From CAYNEO01 sp964396245 (GTDB taxonomy: Bacteria; Zixibacteria; MSB-5A5; GN15; FEB-12), in assembly GCA_964396245.1 (NCBI GenBank), contig CAYNEO010000003.1:1-64000 (forward strand): 64,000 bases of DNA. The letters are read 5' to 3'. Each line of letters opens with the position of its first letter. Position 1 is the first letter of the stretch. Under the pieces are notes generated by a model. It saw nothing but the letters and a program-made list of their open reading frames with translations. It did no database searches and had not been told where the DNA came from. Of the stretch, positions 31,870-40,725 are shown one piece after another. The position numbers and the translations under genes are program-made.

Positions 31870-33891
31870 TTAACGGGCTGAAATCTGCTCTTCGAGGAAG
31901 CGTCCGAGCTTGTGAGCCGACCGGTCGATAATATCCAGATATCGGTCGAGCGATTTATCCGTCTGCCCCTGACGGTTTCTCAGTATCTCCACGGAGCCCA
32001 GGAGGCTTGTCAGCGGCGATTTGACCCGGTTCATGGTCTCGACCCCCTGGAACGGGTCAATCGTGCGACCCTGGCGCCGTCTCTCGGCCATATCGACCGC
32101 CCTGTGAACGGTCATCCTTTGCAGGGCAAGTCCCAGACATTTCCCGACCATCTCTGCAAAGAGAACCTCGGGATGATCAAACGAGAACCGCTTCCCGCTT
32201 CTCATCTCGGCCAGTGAAATGACCGCCGGTACCTGTTTGCCGGCCACCACCGGGATAATCAGCGCCGAGGAGAGCTGACCGGCCAACGCCTGTGAGGCTT
32301 CGGCGTCAGACATATGCGTATCCGGATTGTCCTGCGTAACCAGAACCGGCCGACCCGAACCGATTGCCAGACGATGGTACGGCATGATGGAGAGAATGAG
32401 ACGGCCATCGGCCGGGATAATCCCGTCGAGCGGACGTTGCGTTTTCAGCGCCTCGGACTTCAGAAAGGACCCGCCGTCCTCAACAGTCGAGAGCCGAATC
32501 AGACTGGCGGGGATTTCGCTTGCAAGCAACCGGACTGCGTTCTCGAAGACTTCTGATGTTGACGACAGCCGGGAGAGCGAATCCACGAACCGGTTGAGCC
32601 GGACGATCCGTTTTTCACGCGAGGCGCTCTCAAGGAAATTATGTTCGCCCTGGACGATACGACTTACAACCGGCGCAACTCGGCTTAGCATGTATGTATT
32701 TCGAACGGAGAACTGTTTCGTTTCCCTTGCCGTCAGGATAAGCACTGCCGTCACTGCGCCGGAGTCAGTCATCGGTACGGACAAACACGAACCGATATTT
32801 GTCGCCGGGTGCATGTCGGGCATGTCGAGACTTGCGGAATGCGCATCGTGAATGAGTGTCGGCTCGCCGGAGACGAATGTCTTTCCGACAAGCGAATCCG
32901 ACCCCTGCCACGTAACGTCCTTCTCCACCAGCAACGAACCATTCTGCCCGATGGTAATCCGACCAAAACGGTCGGTCGCTCTAGTCCGGTATGTTAGTGA
33001 AATAGTATCAAAGGGGATTTCAGAAATGAGAGTGTCAGCCAGTTGCCTGAAATCATGCTTCAAATCGCCTGTGAGAGACACGTTCTTCTCGAGCCTCGTC
33101 GCGAATTCATCGCACCGGTTAAGGAACCTGTTTTTGACGTTCAGGTGATCGGCAGATATCTTCCGTGCAATAATCCCCGCGGCTATTTTCAGGCTCTGGG
33201 TATCAGCATCGTCGCAGACCGTTTTGCCGTCGGCCCACAGGACGAATAGTGCAGCGGCTCTCCCGGCGTGTATCACCGGCAACACGGTGTGCGGCTTTCC
33301 GAGGTTACGCGGAAGGCCCGATAATTTGCTCCAGTCGGTTTCCGCGTCTCCCCCGCCCGCGATGTTGACGGCATTGAGCGCTTCGTTTTCCATCGTGGTG
33401 GAAACAACCTGTAGATAGTTGCGCCGGGGCGAGCAGGTGAATACGGCGCCATCGCTGAAATGAAAGTGACCGATCATATTCCGGAGCGCGGCGCTGAGTA
33501 TCGGGTATAGCCGCCCCTCGACAGCGACATGCTGTTCAACCGCCTGCACGAATTCCAGGCGTGAGATTTTGGACTCGGCCGTTTGGCGCCGGGCTCGGGC
33601 AACAGGCAGCCAGCTCGAGACGCCGCCGATAATCAAGGTCACGCCACTGATCATGCCTATCCAGCAGATCAGGTCATAGAAGGCGGCATGAGAGATGAAC
33701 GGCACGTCATTGAGTACTCCGATTCCGCGGTACAGTCTCAGCAGGCTGACCAGAGCTAGAATCGAGACGCCCCAGGAAATATCCCGGTAGCTGCTTGGAT
33801 CCACGGACCCGATTTGTTTCTTGAATTTCGCCACAAGGATCAGGGCCAATAGAAAAAACAGGGATATTGTCCAATCCGACACCGGGAACAT
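31870..33891 (-). CDS. multi-GAF membrane protein with degenerate kinase-like end
   Basis: This 673-aa protein begins with about three hydrophobic segments in residues 1-95. Three GAF-like regions follow at about 120-245, 275-410 and 440-590 (for example IGSCLSVPMTDSGAVTAVLI and LSSALIIPVVAGKQVPAVIS). The end, VETMNRVKSPLTSLLGSVEI, aligns with a histidine-kinase dimerisation helix (HELRTPLTSI type), but the phosphoacceptor His is replaced and no ATPase domain follows. It stops about 50 residues later. It may be a sensor that acts by protein contact, or a kinase remnant kept for dimerisation. AAAGGAGG precedes the ATG, a terminator follows, and the frame is intact. The ligand is unknown. Confidence 0.78.
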   Translation of the reverse strand: MFPVSDWTISLFFLLALILVAKFKKQIGSVDPSSYRDISWGVSILALVSLLRLYRGIGVLNDVPFISHAAFYDLICWIGMISGVTLIIGGVSSWLPVARARRQTAESKISRLEFVQAVEQHVAVEGRLYPILSAALRNMIGHFHFSDGAVFTCSPRRNYLQVVSTTMENEALNAVNIAGGGDAETDWSKLSGLPRNLGKPHTVLPVIHAGRAAALFVLWADGKTVCDDADTQSLKIAAGIIARKISADHLNVKNRFLNRCDEFATRLEKNVSLTGDLKHDFRQLADTLISEIPFDTISLTYRTRATDRFGRITIGQNGSLLVEKDVTWQGSDSLVGKTFVSGEPTLIHDAHSASLDMPDMHPATNIGSCLSVPMTDSGAVTAVLILTARETKQFSVRNTYMLSRVAPVVSRIVQGEHNFLESASREKRIVRLNRFVDSLSRLSSTSEVFENAVRLLASEIPASLIRLSTVEDGGSFLKSEALKTQRPLDGIIPADGRLILSIMPYHRLAIGSGRPVLVTQDNPDTHMSDAEASQALAGQLSSALIIPVVAGKQVPAVISLAEMRSGKRFSFDHPEVLFAEMVGKCLGLALQRMTVHRAVDMAERRRQGRTIDPFQGVETMNRVKSPLTSLLGSVEILRNRQGQTDKSLDRYLDIIDRSAHKLGRFLEEQISAR

Positions 33892-34177
33892 AATCCGGCC
33901 TCCTTTACATATTTACTCGCCGCCTATACTAACATTGTCGGCAGACTGAGGTCCCGGATTAGCGGCCGGGCGGTATTGGATGCACCCCAGAGAATATTGG
34001 ATTTGCCCCTCAACGGGACTCCAAAAATCCCACCGTGACAGCCTCATTCAGCAAAAAATTACGGTGTGCCGTAACGACTTAACCCTGAATCGCTGACCAC
34101 GGCATCCGAATTGCGAAATCAGAGCCAAAAGCGGCTGTCCTTCACAGACCACAACCGAGCCTACGAAGGGAGTTTTC

Positions 34178-34933
34178 ATGATCAGAAGAACGTTGATTTT
34201 CGTGATGCCGGGGGCGCTATGCATCCTCTGTATAGCAATGATGGGTTGCACCACGGGCCCGAGTTCATCGGTGTCCTCCGAATCAACAGATGTCAACGAT
34301 ATCAATACCTATTTCCCCGTCGCCGAGGGGTACCGGACCGTCTATGAAGTAACCTCGGGCGACACGACCACTGAGACGGTTACTTTCGAAGTCGGTCCCG
34401 AAGTACAGTTCGGGCTGAGTCGGGCGCATGAGTGGATTATCACCGACGGTTCCGGCGATATCCGGCTTTCGTATCTGCTCGTTCAGGACAATGCGGTCTA
34501 TTACTACGCGAACGTGCGAACTATGCCGGAGAAGATCCTCTCCCTGCCTTTGAGCCCCGGCTCGACATGGGACCGATTTACGCCGATAGACGTCACCGAC
34601 ACAGGTCCCGTGGTTACCTATACCGACGGAGGTTCTCTTTACGATAAGCTGGGCGGCAACGACCGTCATTTCGGTACCGATATGAGCCTTCAGAAGACAT
34701 TCCCGAGTGTCGGGGCCAATGAAGTTGCGGTTGATGCCGTGGAGGACATCGGCCTCCAGAGCGGCGTGACTTACTCCGGGGCCATTCGCCTGAAAATCGC
34801 CGGCCCGGTCGGCAAGTACAATTATTACTGGTTCGCCCCTGATGTTGGCCTGACAAGGTATGTTATCGGGGCGTCCGAGGACAATTACACCGACGGCGAT
34901 GTCGTCGGAGAGTTGATAAACTACGGGTTCTGA
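34178..34933 (+). CDS. putative lipoprotein of unknown function
   Basis: This 251-aa protein has a lipoprotein signal peptide ending IAMMGC, with Cys24 as the likely lipidated residue. Then comes a Ser/Thr linker (TTGPSSSVSSESTDVND) and a beta-rich domain starting INTYFPVAEGYRTVYEVTSG and ending FAPDVGLTRYVI. The latter pattern (text-like 'flexible linker, YF-P..G..W.Y') is seen in bacterial surface lipoproteins of unknown function. AAGGGAG is 5 nt before the ATG. The upstream 286-bp gap holds a short dyad (TTACGG/CCGTAA, 34059-34074) but no gene. A terminator follows. Confidence 0.82.
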   Translation: MIRRTLIFVMPGALCILCIAMMGCTTGPSSSVSSESTDVNDINTYFPVAEGYRTVYEVTSGDTTTETVTFEVGPEVQFGLSRAHEWIITDGSGDIRLSYLLVQDNAVYYYANVRTMPEKILSLPLSPGSTWDRFTPIDVTDTGPVVTYTDGGSLYDKLGGNDRHFGTDMSLQKTFPSVGANEVAVDAVEDIGLQSGVTYSGAIRLKIAGPVGKYNYYWFAPDVGLTRYVIGASEDNYTDGDVVGELINYGF

Positions 34934-34963
34934 TTTCCGAAAGCGGGACCATATTCGCAGACA

Positions 34964-34989
34964 GGCCGGGTTGACGCCCGGCCTTTTTT
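34964..34989 (+). terminator. terminator of the lipoprotein gene
   Basis: A perfect 7-bp GGCCGGG/CCCGGCC stem (34964-34970, 34977-34983) is followed by TTTTTT on the + strand. It lies 30 bp beyond the lipoprotein stop and just before the convergent rnhC stop. Confidence 0.93.
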
Positions 34990-34997
34990 CATGTCTC

Positions 34998-35648
34998 TCA
35001 GAACAGTGAGGGGTTGACCACGCGGACGTAATTCTTGAAGTGGATTTTCGCAACCTCCTTGAGGATATCCGGGCCGTGGGTGCGCACCAGTTCCCGGGCG
35101 GCGGTATCGACCTGCGGTCCGGCGCCCCGGGGGATGGTCATCTTGAGCTTATCGGACAACAGGTGAATCTGGCGGACAAATGCCGCCCTTGCAAGGATCG
35201 ATGCCGCGGCCACCTGAAAGATCGACTCGCCCCGGACAATTTGCTCGAGGTGGATGGTTCGTCCCTTTTCGAAGAGCGAGTTTTCGATCAGTTTCGGGTC
35301 GCCGAATTTGTCCGACACCGCGTTCTCGGCCGGGCATTTCTCCAGGAGATTTTCGATCGCCCGGGCATGCCCCCACCCCAGCAACTTGTTCAGATTGCGA
35401 ATTCGGGAGTGCAGTTCGTTGTACTTCGCAGGACCAATAATCACGATCTCAAACGGATAATCACGCCGGAGTTTCTCGTCGATACCGAGCAGTTTTTTCT
35501 CGGCAATCAGCTTGGAGTCGCGTACCCCCAATCCCTCGAGGGGAGACCGATCTGATTCGGATGCGCAGAATGAAGCGATCACGAGGGGGCCGAAGAAGTC
35601 CCCCTTGCCCGATTCATCGACGCCGATTATGGCCTGTTTCGGGTTCAC
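34998..35648 (-). CDS. rnhC: ribonuclease HIII-type enzyme lacking the N-terminal domain
   Basis: This 216-aa enzyme removes RNA from RNA-DNA hybrids. The start AIIGVDESGKGDFFGPLVIA carries the RNase HIII-specific DESGKGD motif; VRDSKLIAEKK and ESIFQVAAASILARA follow, with the further catalytic acidic residues. Typical RNase HIII proteins are about 300 aa with a TBP-like substrate-binding domain before this motif; here the catalytic domain begins at residue 7. It starts 3 bp after the EF-P stop on the same strand, so the two are cotranscribed. Confidence 0.9.
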   Translation of the reverse strand: MNPKQAIIGVDESGKGDFFGPLVIASFCASESDRSPLEGLGVRDSKLIAEKKLLGIDEKLRRDYPFEIVIIGPAKYNELHSRIRNLNKLLGWGHARAIENLLEKCPAENAVSDKFGDPKLIENSLFEKGRTIHLEQIVRGESIFQVAAASILARAAFVRQIHLLSDKLKMTIPRGAGPQVDTAARELVRTHGPDILKEVAKIHFKNYVRVVNPSLF

Positions 35649-35651
35649 GGA

Positions 35652-36212
35652 TCAGTTGGCGCGCTCGATATACTCGCCGGTGCGGGTATCAACCTTTACC
35701 TTGTCCCCCTCCTTGACGAACGGAGGCACCTTGACCTGAAGACCGGTTTGCAGCCTGGCCGGTTTGGTGATGTTCGTGACCGTATCCCCTTTGACCGCCG
35801 GTTCGGTTTCGACTACCTCCAGAATAACCGATGCCGGCAGGTCGACCGAGATCGCCTCGTTGTCGAGGAAGAGCACGGTGTAGTCCTCGTTCTCGAACAG
35901 ATACCAGCGGGCGTCGCCGATATTTTCACCCGGGATAGCGAACTGCTCGAACGTGGTCGTGTCCATGAAATAGTACTCGCCGCCGTTCTCGTAGAGGAAC
36001 TGCATTTTCCGGTTTTCCAGGTCGGGTCGATTGAACGTGTCGTTCGATGAGAATACCTTTTCGACCACCGCGCCGGTCTTGATGTGCTTGAGCTTGGTAC
36101 GGATATTGGCCTTGCCGCGGCCCATCTTGAAATGCTGGTATTCAACGACATAATAGGGCTGATCATCGACAACTATGGGCAATCCCCGCCTGAAATCCGA
36201 AACTGTATACAT
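35652..36212 (-). CDS. efp: translation elongation factor P
   Basis: This 186-aa factor relieves ribosome stalling at polyproline. The three beta-barrel domains are complete (FRRGLPIVVDDQPYYVVEYQ near the start, GDTVTNITKPARLQTGLQVK and the closing VDTRTGEYIERA). The tip loop reads KMGRGKA, placing Arg32 where E. coli has Lys34. The frame is open to 36275, but the ATG at 36212 has a perfect GGAGG 4-5 nt upstream and begins the family N-terminus. A promoter with a 9-bp dyad lies directly upstream. Confidence 0.96.
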   Translation of the reverse strand: MYTVSDFRRGLPIVVDDQPYYVVEYQHFKMGRGKANIRTKLKHIKTGAVVEKVFSSNDTFNRPDLENRKMQFLYENGGEYYFMDTTTFEQFAIPGENIGDARWYLFENEDYTVLFLDNEAISVDLPASVILEVVETEPAVKGDTVTNITKPARLQTGLQVKVPPFVKEGDKVKVDTRTGEYIERAN

Positions 36213-36225
36213 GTTTCCTCCGTAC

Positions 36226-36275
36226 ATTTGCTGAAAAAATCTCAGCAAATATAACAAAAATAGGTCTGAACCCAA
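36226..36275 (-). promoter_or_regulatory. efp promoter with overlapping inverted repeat
   Basis: On the minus strand TTGGGT (36270-36275) and TATATT (36248-36253) are 16 bp apart. A perfect 9-7-9 inverted repeat (ATTTGCTGA at 36226-36234, TCAGCAAAT at 36242-36250) overlaps the end of the -10 and the predicted start site. It could be an operator, or, if transcription starts further upstream, an RNA hairpin just before the GGAGG site. Confidence 0.6.
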
Positions 36276-36369
36276 GAGAATTCTCAGTGGTCCGCATGCC
36301 TCCGGGGAGGCGACATAGTTTGTACACGGAAGATAGTGAGGCGTTTCTCACCCGAGCGGTATTGCCCGC

Positions 36370-38220
36370 TTACACGGAACCGGTTTGAACGGTCGCTGCA
36401 GCCTTTTCAGTCGCGGCGGTTCGACTCAGCGGGATTGATATGGTAAAGGTGGTTCCTTCGCCGACCTTCGAATCAATATGAATCGACCCGTGATGGAGGT
36501 CGACTATTTTGCCTGCCAGGGACAACCCGAGTCCGGTGCCCGACGGCCGGCGGGAAAAGAACGGCATAAATATCTTTTCACGATCCTCGGTGGGGATTCC
36601 GCAGCCAAAATCCTGCACTGTCAGCCGCACCCGGTCAGAGTCGACAGAACCCCGGACAATCACTTTCCCTTGCCCCGACTGATAGGCATTGACGGCATTT
36701 TCGAGAATATTGGCCAGCGCCTGCTTGAACAGGAGGGGGTCGATTTCAACCTCGATACCCGAAGGTACGACAGTATCAAAGCGGACCAGCGAATATGTAC
36801 TTCGGACGGCGAATGACTGCACGAGTTCGGTGACGAAAGAGCCCAGCTGCACCGGCGTGGGCTGAAAGGCGAGCGGACGGGTGAAGTCCAGAAACTGGCG
36901 AATCAGCGTTTCCGCCTCGGTCGTCTCCTGCATAAGCGAATCAATCACCGTGGTCACGGACCGGTCAGCATCTGATAACTTGCGACCGGCCAGTTTGCCG
37001 TACCCCATGATCGCCGCCAGCGAGTTGCGAAGCTGATGGGCCAACCCGCCGGCCATCTCCCCCATCGCGGCAAGGCGGTGCCTGGTTTCGAGTTCCTCGC
37101 GGAGACGGTTCAGTTCGGTGAGGTCGTTGAGCAGAATCGAGACGCCGACCTGCTCCCGATTCTCGTTTCGTATCGCCGAAACTGTCACGCCGAGGATAAC
37201 TTCATTGCCATCGTCTCTGGTCAAGGTGCACTCGCGATAGCCGGACGCTTCCTGCTCGTTCAGTATGTCATCCAGGTATGTTCTCAAGTCTCCCTGTCCC
37301 CTGATTAACCTCCGGGGGTCAAGTCCCTTGCTTGTCGCGGGAATCACCCCGAGCATATGTCCGGCCGCCGCGTTGACCGTGACGACCTTTCCCTCCCTGT
37401 CGAGGGTGATGACACCGGAGTTCATCGATGTCAGCAGGTATTCGTTGAACCGCTCGAGTGAATCGGCACGGTCCGCGATGGCCTGATTCAATCGCCGCAA
37501 TTCACGTTCGTTTTCTTTCAGGTCATTGATCACCGCTTCGTACTCCGCAACGACGCTATCGACATCGCTCTCCGCTCCGGCGACCGTGCGGCCGGCCTGT
37601 TGCGCATATTCACGGATTCTCTTGAAGGGTGAAAAAATGAACCGCGAAAGAAGCAGGTACGAGATTGACAATATGAACAGGCCGGCAAGCCCGACTGACA
37701 GCACCATCACCGCTGAACCGTCGAGAAACGCCAGCGTCGGTTCCTCGGATGACACGATGACGAGATTCTTGCCCGCGCCGCCGGGAATGGAATAAACATA
37801 GAAGTACTCATCCCCGGACCCCCTGGTGACTTTTCCGTACTCCGACTTGAGCAGCTTTTCGGCAAGTTCAGGAAGTTGCCCGGGCGGCAAAGCCGTGGCG
37901 ATCGAACTGAACCACTTCCGTCGAGACTCGGCCGATTGATCGGGCGGGCGCGACGGCACCAGGCCGATTCCCGTGAGGTTGTACTCTTTGCGGAGTTCCT
38001 CTCGCTGACTGTCTGTCAATTCCTGCGGATAGCTGGCCTGCACCGTCCGCGAGATGGCCACCGCGGAGTTGCGCAGCCGCGACAGGGTCTCCTCCCGGCT
38101 CATCGACCGTACCCGGTAGAGAATCACATTCGAGAAAAAGTTGATGAACAGCAGCAGGAAGATGATTGCCAGGAGCCCGAGATGGACTTCCGATTCGAAT
38201 TTGTAATTCTTCTTAAACAT
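36370..38220 (-). CDS. PAS-domain sensor histidine kinase (NtrB/PilS/ZraS-like)
   Basis: This 616-aa membrane kinase has helices at about 14-34 and 168-192 enclosing a periplasmic sensor region. Then come a HAMP-like linker, a coiled coil, a PAS domain at about 255-370 and a DHp helix GLAHQLRNSLAAIMG with phosphoacceptor His395. The ATPase domain has the N box (NILENAVNAY), G1 (DFGCGIP) and G2 (GTGLGLSLA). The HQLRN form of the H box is typical of kinases that pair with sigma-54 response regulators. The likely partner is the regulator at 48817-50175, about 10 kb away; this pairing is inferred. Confidence 0.92.
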   Translation of the reverse strand: MFKKNYKFESEVHLGLLAIIFLLLFINFFSNVILYRVRSMSREETLSRLRNSAVAISRTVQASYPQELTDSQREELRKEYNLTGIGLVPSRPPDQSAESRRKWFSSIATALPPGQLPELAEKLLKSEYGKVTRGSGDEYFYVYSIPGGAGKNLVIVSSEEPTLAFLDGSAVMVLSVGLAGLFILSISYLLLSRFIFSPFKRIREYAQQAGRTVAGAESDVDSVVAEYEAVINDLKENERELRRLNQAIADRADSLERFNEYLLTSMNSGVITLDREGKVVTVNAAAGHMLGVIPATSKGLDPRRLIRGQGDLRTYLDDILNEQEASGYRECTLTRDDGNEVILGVTVSAIRNENREQVGVSILLNDLTELNRLREELETRHRLAAMGEMAGGLAHQLRNSLAAIMGYGKLAGRKLSDADRSVTTVIDSLMQETTEAETLIRQFLDFTRPLAFQPTPVQLGSFVTELVQSFAVRSTYSLVRFDTVVPSGIEVEIDPLLFKQALANILENAVNAYQSGQGKVIVRGSVDSDRVRLTVQDFGCGIPTEDREKIFMPFFSRRPSGTGLGLSLAGKIVDLHHGSIHIDSKVGEGTTFTISIPLSRTAATEKAAATVQTGSV

Positions 38221-38276
38221 ACCGCTTCCCGATATGTATCGGTCTCGAAGGGTAGACTTTTGAGGGAAGTCCGCGG

Positions 38277-39059
38277 TTAGTGTATGCCAACGATGGTGAC
38301 CAGGTAGTAATTGATCAAACTGTCACCATAAAGGATTGCCAGAAGCGCCGCGAGGGCCAGAAACGGGCCGAACGGAACGACTCTTTCCTGACGGAGTTTC
38401 GACGAGAAGAGCATCAGCGCAACCGATATAACCAGGCCGATTACCGCCGAACTGATAAAGATAAACAGTACCTTCTGCCAGCCGAGGAACGCCCCGAGCA
38501 TCGCCGCCATCTTGATATCACCGCCGCCCATCGATTCTTTCTTGAACAGCCAATCGCCGAGCAGAGCGATCAGATACAGCGATCCTCCGCCAACAACCAG
38601 ACCGATAGCGGCACTGAGGATACCGATTCCGCCCGGCAGGAACGAGACGGCGAGAGCGAGGATCATACCGGGGAGCGTGATAACGTCCGGAATGATCTGA
38701 AAATCCAGATCGATGAAAAAGATGGCCAGCAGCACCGAGCCAAGGAATGAGAAGACAAAGAAGTTGTAGTCAAAACCGAACTGCCAGAAGAAAAACAGAT
38801 ACATGGCGGCGTTGAGCAACTCGACGGCAGGGTATCTCAGGGCGATTTTCTCGCCGCAGAAACCGCACTTGCCGCCAAGGAACAGATAGCTGATCACGGG
38901 AATATTGTGATACCACCGCAGTTGTTGCCCGCACTTCGGACATTTCGACCGGCCTTTGCGGACCAGCTCCTTGCGTGGAATCCGGTAGATGACGACATTC
39001 AGAAACGAGCCGAAAACCAGCCCGACCAGTCCCACGATTACCATTGAGAAGGGTTCCAT
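38277..39059 (-). CDS. pilD: type IV prepilin peptidase (A24 family)
   Basis: This 260-aa polytopic aspartic peptidase cleaves prepilin leaders and N-methylates the new Phe. The N-terminal domain has FGSFLNVVIYRIPRKE and a four-Cys zinc motif (CPKC and CGFC). The A24 domain carries both catalytic aspartates, IDLDFQIIPDVITLP and MGGGDIKMAAMLGAFLGW. It should process the two prepilins at 14.1-15.0 kb. The start is uncertain: ATG 39059 is used (MEPFSM), with ATG 39044 and an overlapping GTG 39101 possible. It is the last gene of the heat-shock operon as far as spacing shows. Confidence 0.93.
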   Translation of the reverse strand: MEPFSMVIVGLVGLVFGSFLNVVIYRIPRKELVRKGRSKCPKCGQQLRWYHNIPVISYLFLGGKCGFCGEKIALRYPAVELLNAAMYLFFFWQFGFDYNFFVFSFLGSVLLAIFFIDLDFQIIPDVITLPGMILALAVSFLPGGIGILSAAIGLVVGGGSLYLIALLGDWLFKKESMGGGDIKMAAMLGAFLGWQKVLFIFISSAVIGLVISVALMLFSSKLRQERVVPFGPFLALAALLAILYGDSLINYYLVTIVGIH

Positions 39060-39087
39060 ATCTTGTATTAATCGGCAGTTGCGGCGA

Positions 39088-39834
39088 TTATCTGAGTTCA
39101 CCCAGGGCGTGCATTACGAGGGCGCAGACGACCGGGCCGGCTGTCTCGGCGCGGAGAATTCGCGGCCCCAGTGAGACCGCTCGAAATCCGGCTTGCACCG
39201 CGAGATCGACTTCCCGGCCGGAGAATCCGGACTCCGGACCAACCAGCAGTGAGACTCGCCTGATCTGAGAGTCGAATCCGATATCACCGAGGGGCACAGC
39301 TTTCGCCGACGGATGAAATACGAGATTAAGTCCGGCGTGATCTGTCTCTTCAAGTAATCCCGCCACCGAAGTCGGCGTGGTGATATCCGGCCGATAGGAA
39401 CGCCGGCACTGTTTCATCGCCGCAAGCGCAACTTTCTCGAGCCGCGTTACCCGTCTTGCGGCGCGGCGTTGATCCTCGAATTTCACTTTCGATTTCTCTG
39501 AAATTACCGGGACAAAGCGTTTCACCCCGAGTTCGGTCCCTTTCTCCACCACCACATCAAACCTGGACCCGACCGACATTCCCGCCGCAAGGGTCAAGCG
39601 AACAGCCGGCTCTCCAAAATTACGCAACTGCGTGTGTATGTGAACGGTTACCGCGTTACGGTCGTTCGAGATGACCTCGCACCGATACGCCATTCCGAGC
39701 CCGTCCACGACAACCACGATGGCCGACTGTTTCAGACGGAGAACAGTGGACAGGTGATGGCTTTCATCGGGGGGCAGTTTGATCCGCTCGCCGTCAACGT
39801 TGTCCGGCGGTGCAAAGAAGATTGGCGGTTCCAT
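39088..39834 (-). CDS. rsmE: 16S rRNA (uracil-1498-N3) methyltransferase
   Basis: This 248-aa SPOUT methyltransferase has an N-terminal PUA-like part (HHLSTVLRLKQSAIVVVVDG) and the knot region with LVGPESGFSGREVDLA and VSLGPRILRAETA, the AdoMet-binding trefoil motifs. It modifies U1498 of 16S rRNA. It starts 3 bp after prmA; the dnaJ-prmA-rsmE order is widely conserved. Confidence 0.95.
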   Translation of the reverse strand: MEPPIFFAPPDNVDGERIKLPPDESHHLSTVLRLKQSAIVVVVDGLGMAYRCEVISNDRNAVTVHIHTQLRNFGEPAVRLTLAAGMSVGSRFDVVVEKGTELGVKRFVPVISEKSKVKFEDQRRAARRVTRLEKVALAAMKQCRRSYRPDITTPTSVAGLLEETDHAGLNLVFHPSAKAVPLGDIGFDSQIRRVSLLVGPESGFSGREVDLAVQAGFRAVSLGPRILRAETAGPVVCALVMHALGELR

Positions 39835-39837
39835 CGA

Positions 39838-40722
39838 CTATTTCTTCTGAACGATATACGTAAGCCACTGATTATCGCGCATGATAGTGAAATTACCCTG
39901 ACCGTTTTCCCGGAGTGCTTCAGTGATCTCGGCTTCATCCGGCGGCAGAAGCCCGGACAGGACCAGCACACCGCCGCTGTCGGTCAACCGCACCAGACGG
40001 TCGACAATCGGCAGGATAACACTCTTTATGATATTGGCGCAGACAAAATCAAACGGTCCGGCGGCATCCGCCTTTTCTACCGAGCCAAAGACAATGTCGT
40101 GAGGCGTCGATACGGCATTGATGCTGAAATTCTCACGACAGTTCTCGACCGCGGTAACGTCGTAGTCAATCGCCAGGATATACTCCGCACCGATCTTCGA
40201 AGCCAGGATGGACAGTATGCCGGAGCCGCATCCCAGGTCGAGAAATCTCATCCCGGGTTTGAACGCCTGCCGGATCACTTTCAGACAGCTCCGGGTCGTT
40301 TCGTGCGAGCCGGTTCCGAACGCCATCTTGGGTTCGAGGACAATCTCGTATTTTGCCGGCGTCGGAGACGGTTCCCATATCGGACGAACAACCACGTCAT
40401 CGGCAATGCGAATAGGGCGGACCGATTTTCTGTATTCCTCCACCCACTCGAGATTCTTGATGACCCTTTCGGTGATTTCCGGCTTAGCGCCGGACCCATC
40501 GGGGAGAATTTGCTGAAGATATTTCACCAATGCCGAACGGCAGTCCTGTCGTTCATCAGGGCTGATGTAGAAGAGTATGCCGGTTACCGGCGAGTCCTCT
40601 TCTTCCTCGAGAACCAGGCCACCAGTGATATGATCGATGATAAAATTGCAGACGGCGTCTGCGGAGGCACGCGGGACCTCCAGCCGTACTTCCATGTAGT
40701 GCTCCGGTCGGTCACCGGCCAT
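39838..40722 (-). CDS. prmA: ribosomal protein L11 methyltransferase
   Basis: This 294-aa enzyme has the substrate-recognition domain at about 10-85 and a class I methyltransferase fold with AFGTGSHETTRSCLKVI, motif I FLDLGCGSGILSILA and motif IV FVCANIIKSVILPI. It trimethylates L11. Length is normal. An internal ATG nine codons in is an alternative start. It is 3 bp after dnaJ. Confidence 0.95.
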   Translation of the reverse strand: MAGDRPEHYMEVRLEVPRASADAVCNFIIDHITGGLVLEEEEDSPVTGILFYISPDERQDCRSALVKYLQQILPDGSGAKPEITERVIKNLEWVEEYRKSVRPIRIADDVVVRPIWEPSPTPAKYEIVLEPKMAFGTGSHETTRSCLKVIRQAFKPGMRFLDLGCGSGILSILASKIGAEYILAIDYDVTAVENCRENFSINAVSTPHDIVFGSVEKADAAGPFDFVCANIIKSVILPIVDRLVRLTDSGGVLVLSGLLPPDEAEITEALRENGQGNFTIMRDNQWLTYIVQKK

Positions 40723-40725
40723 GAT

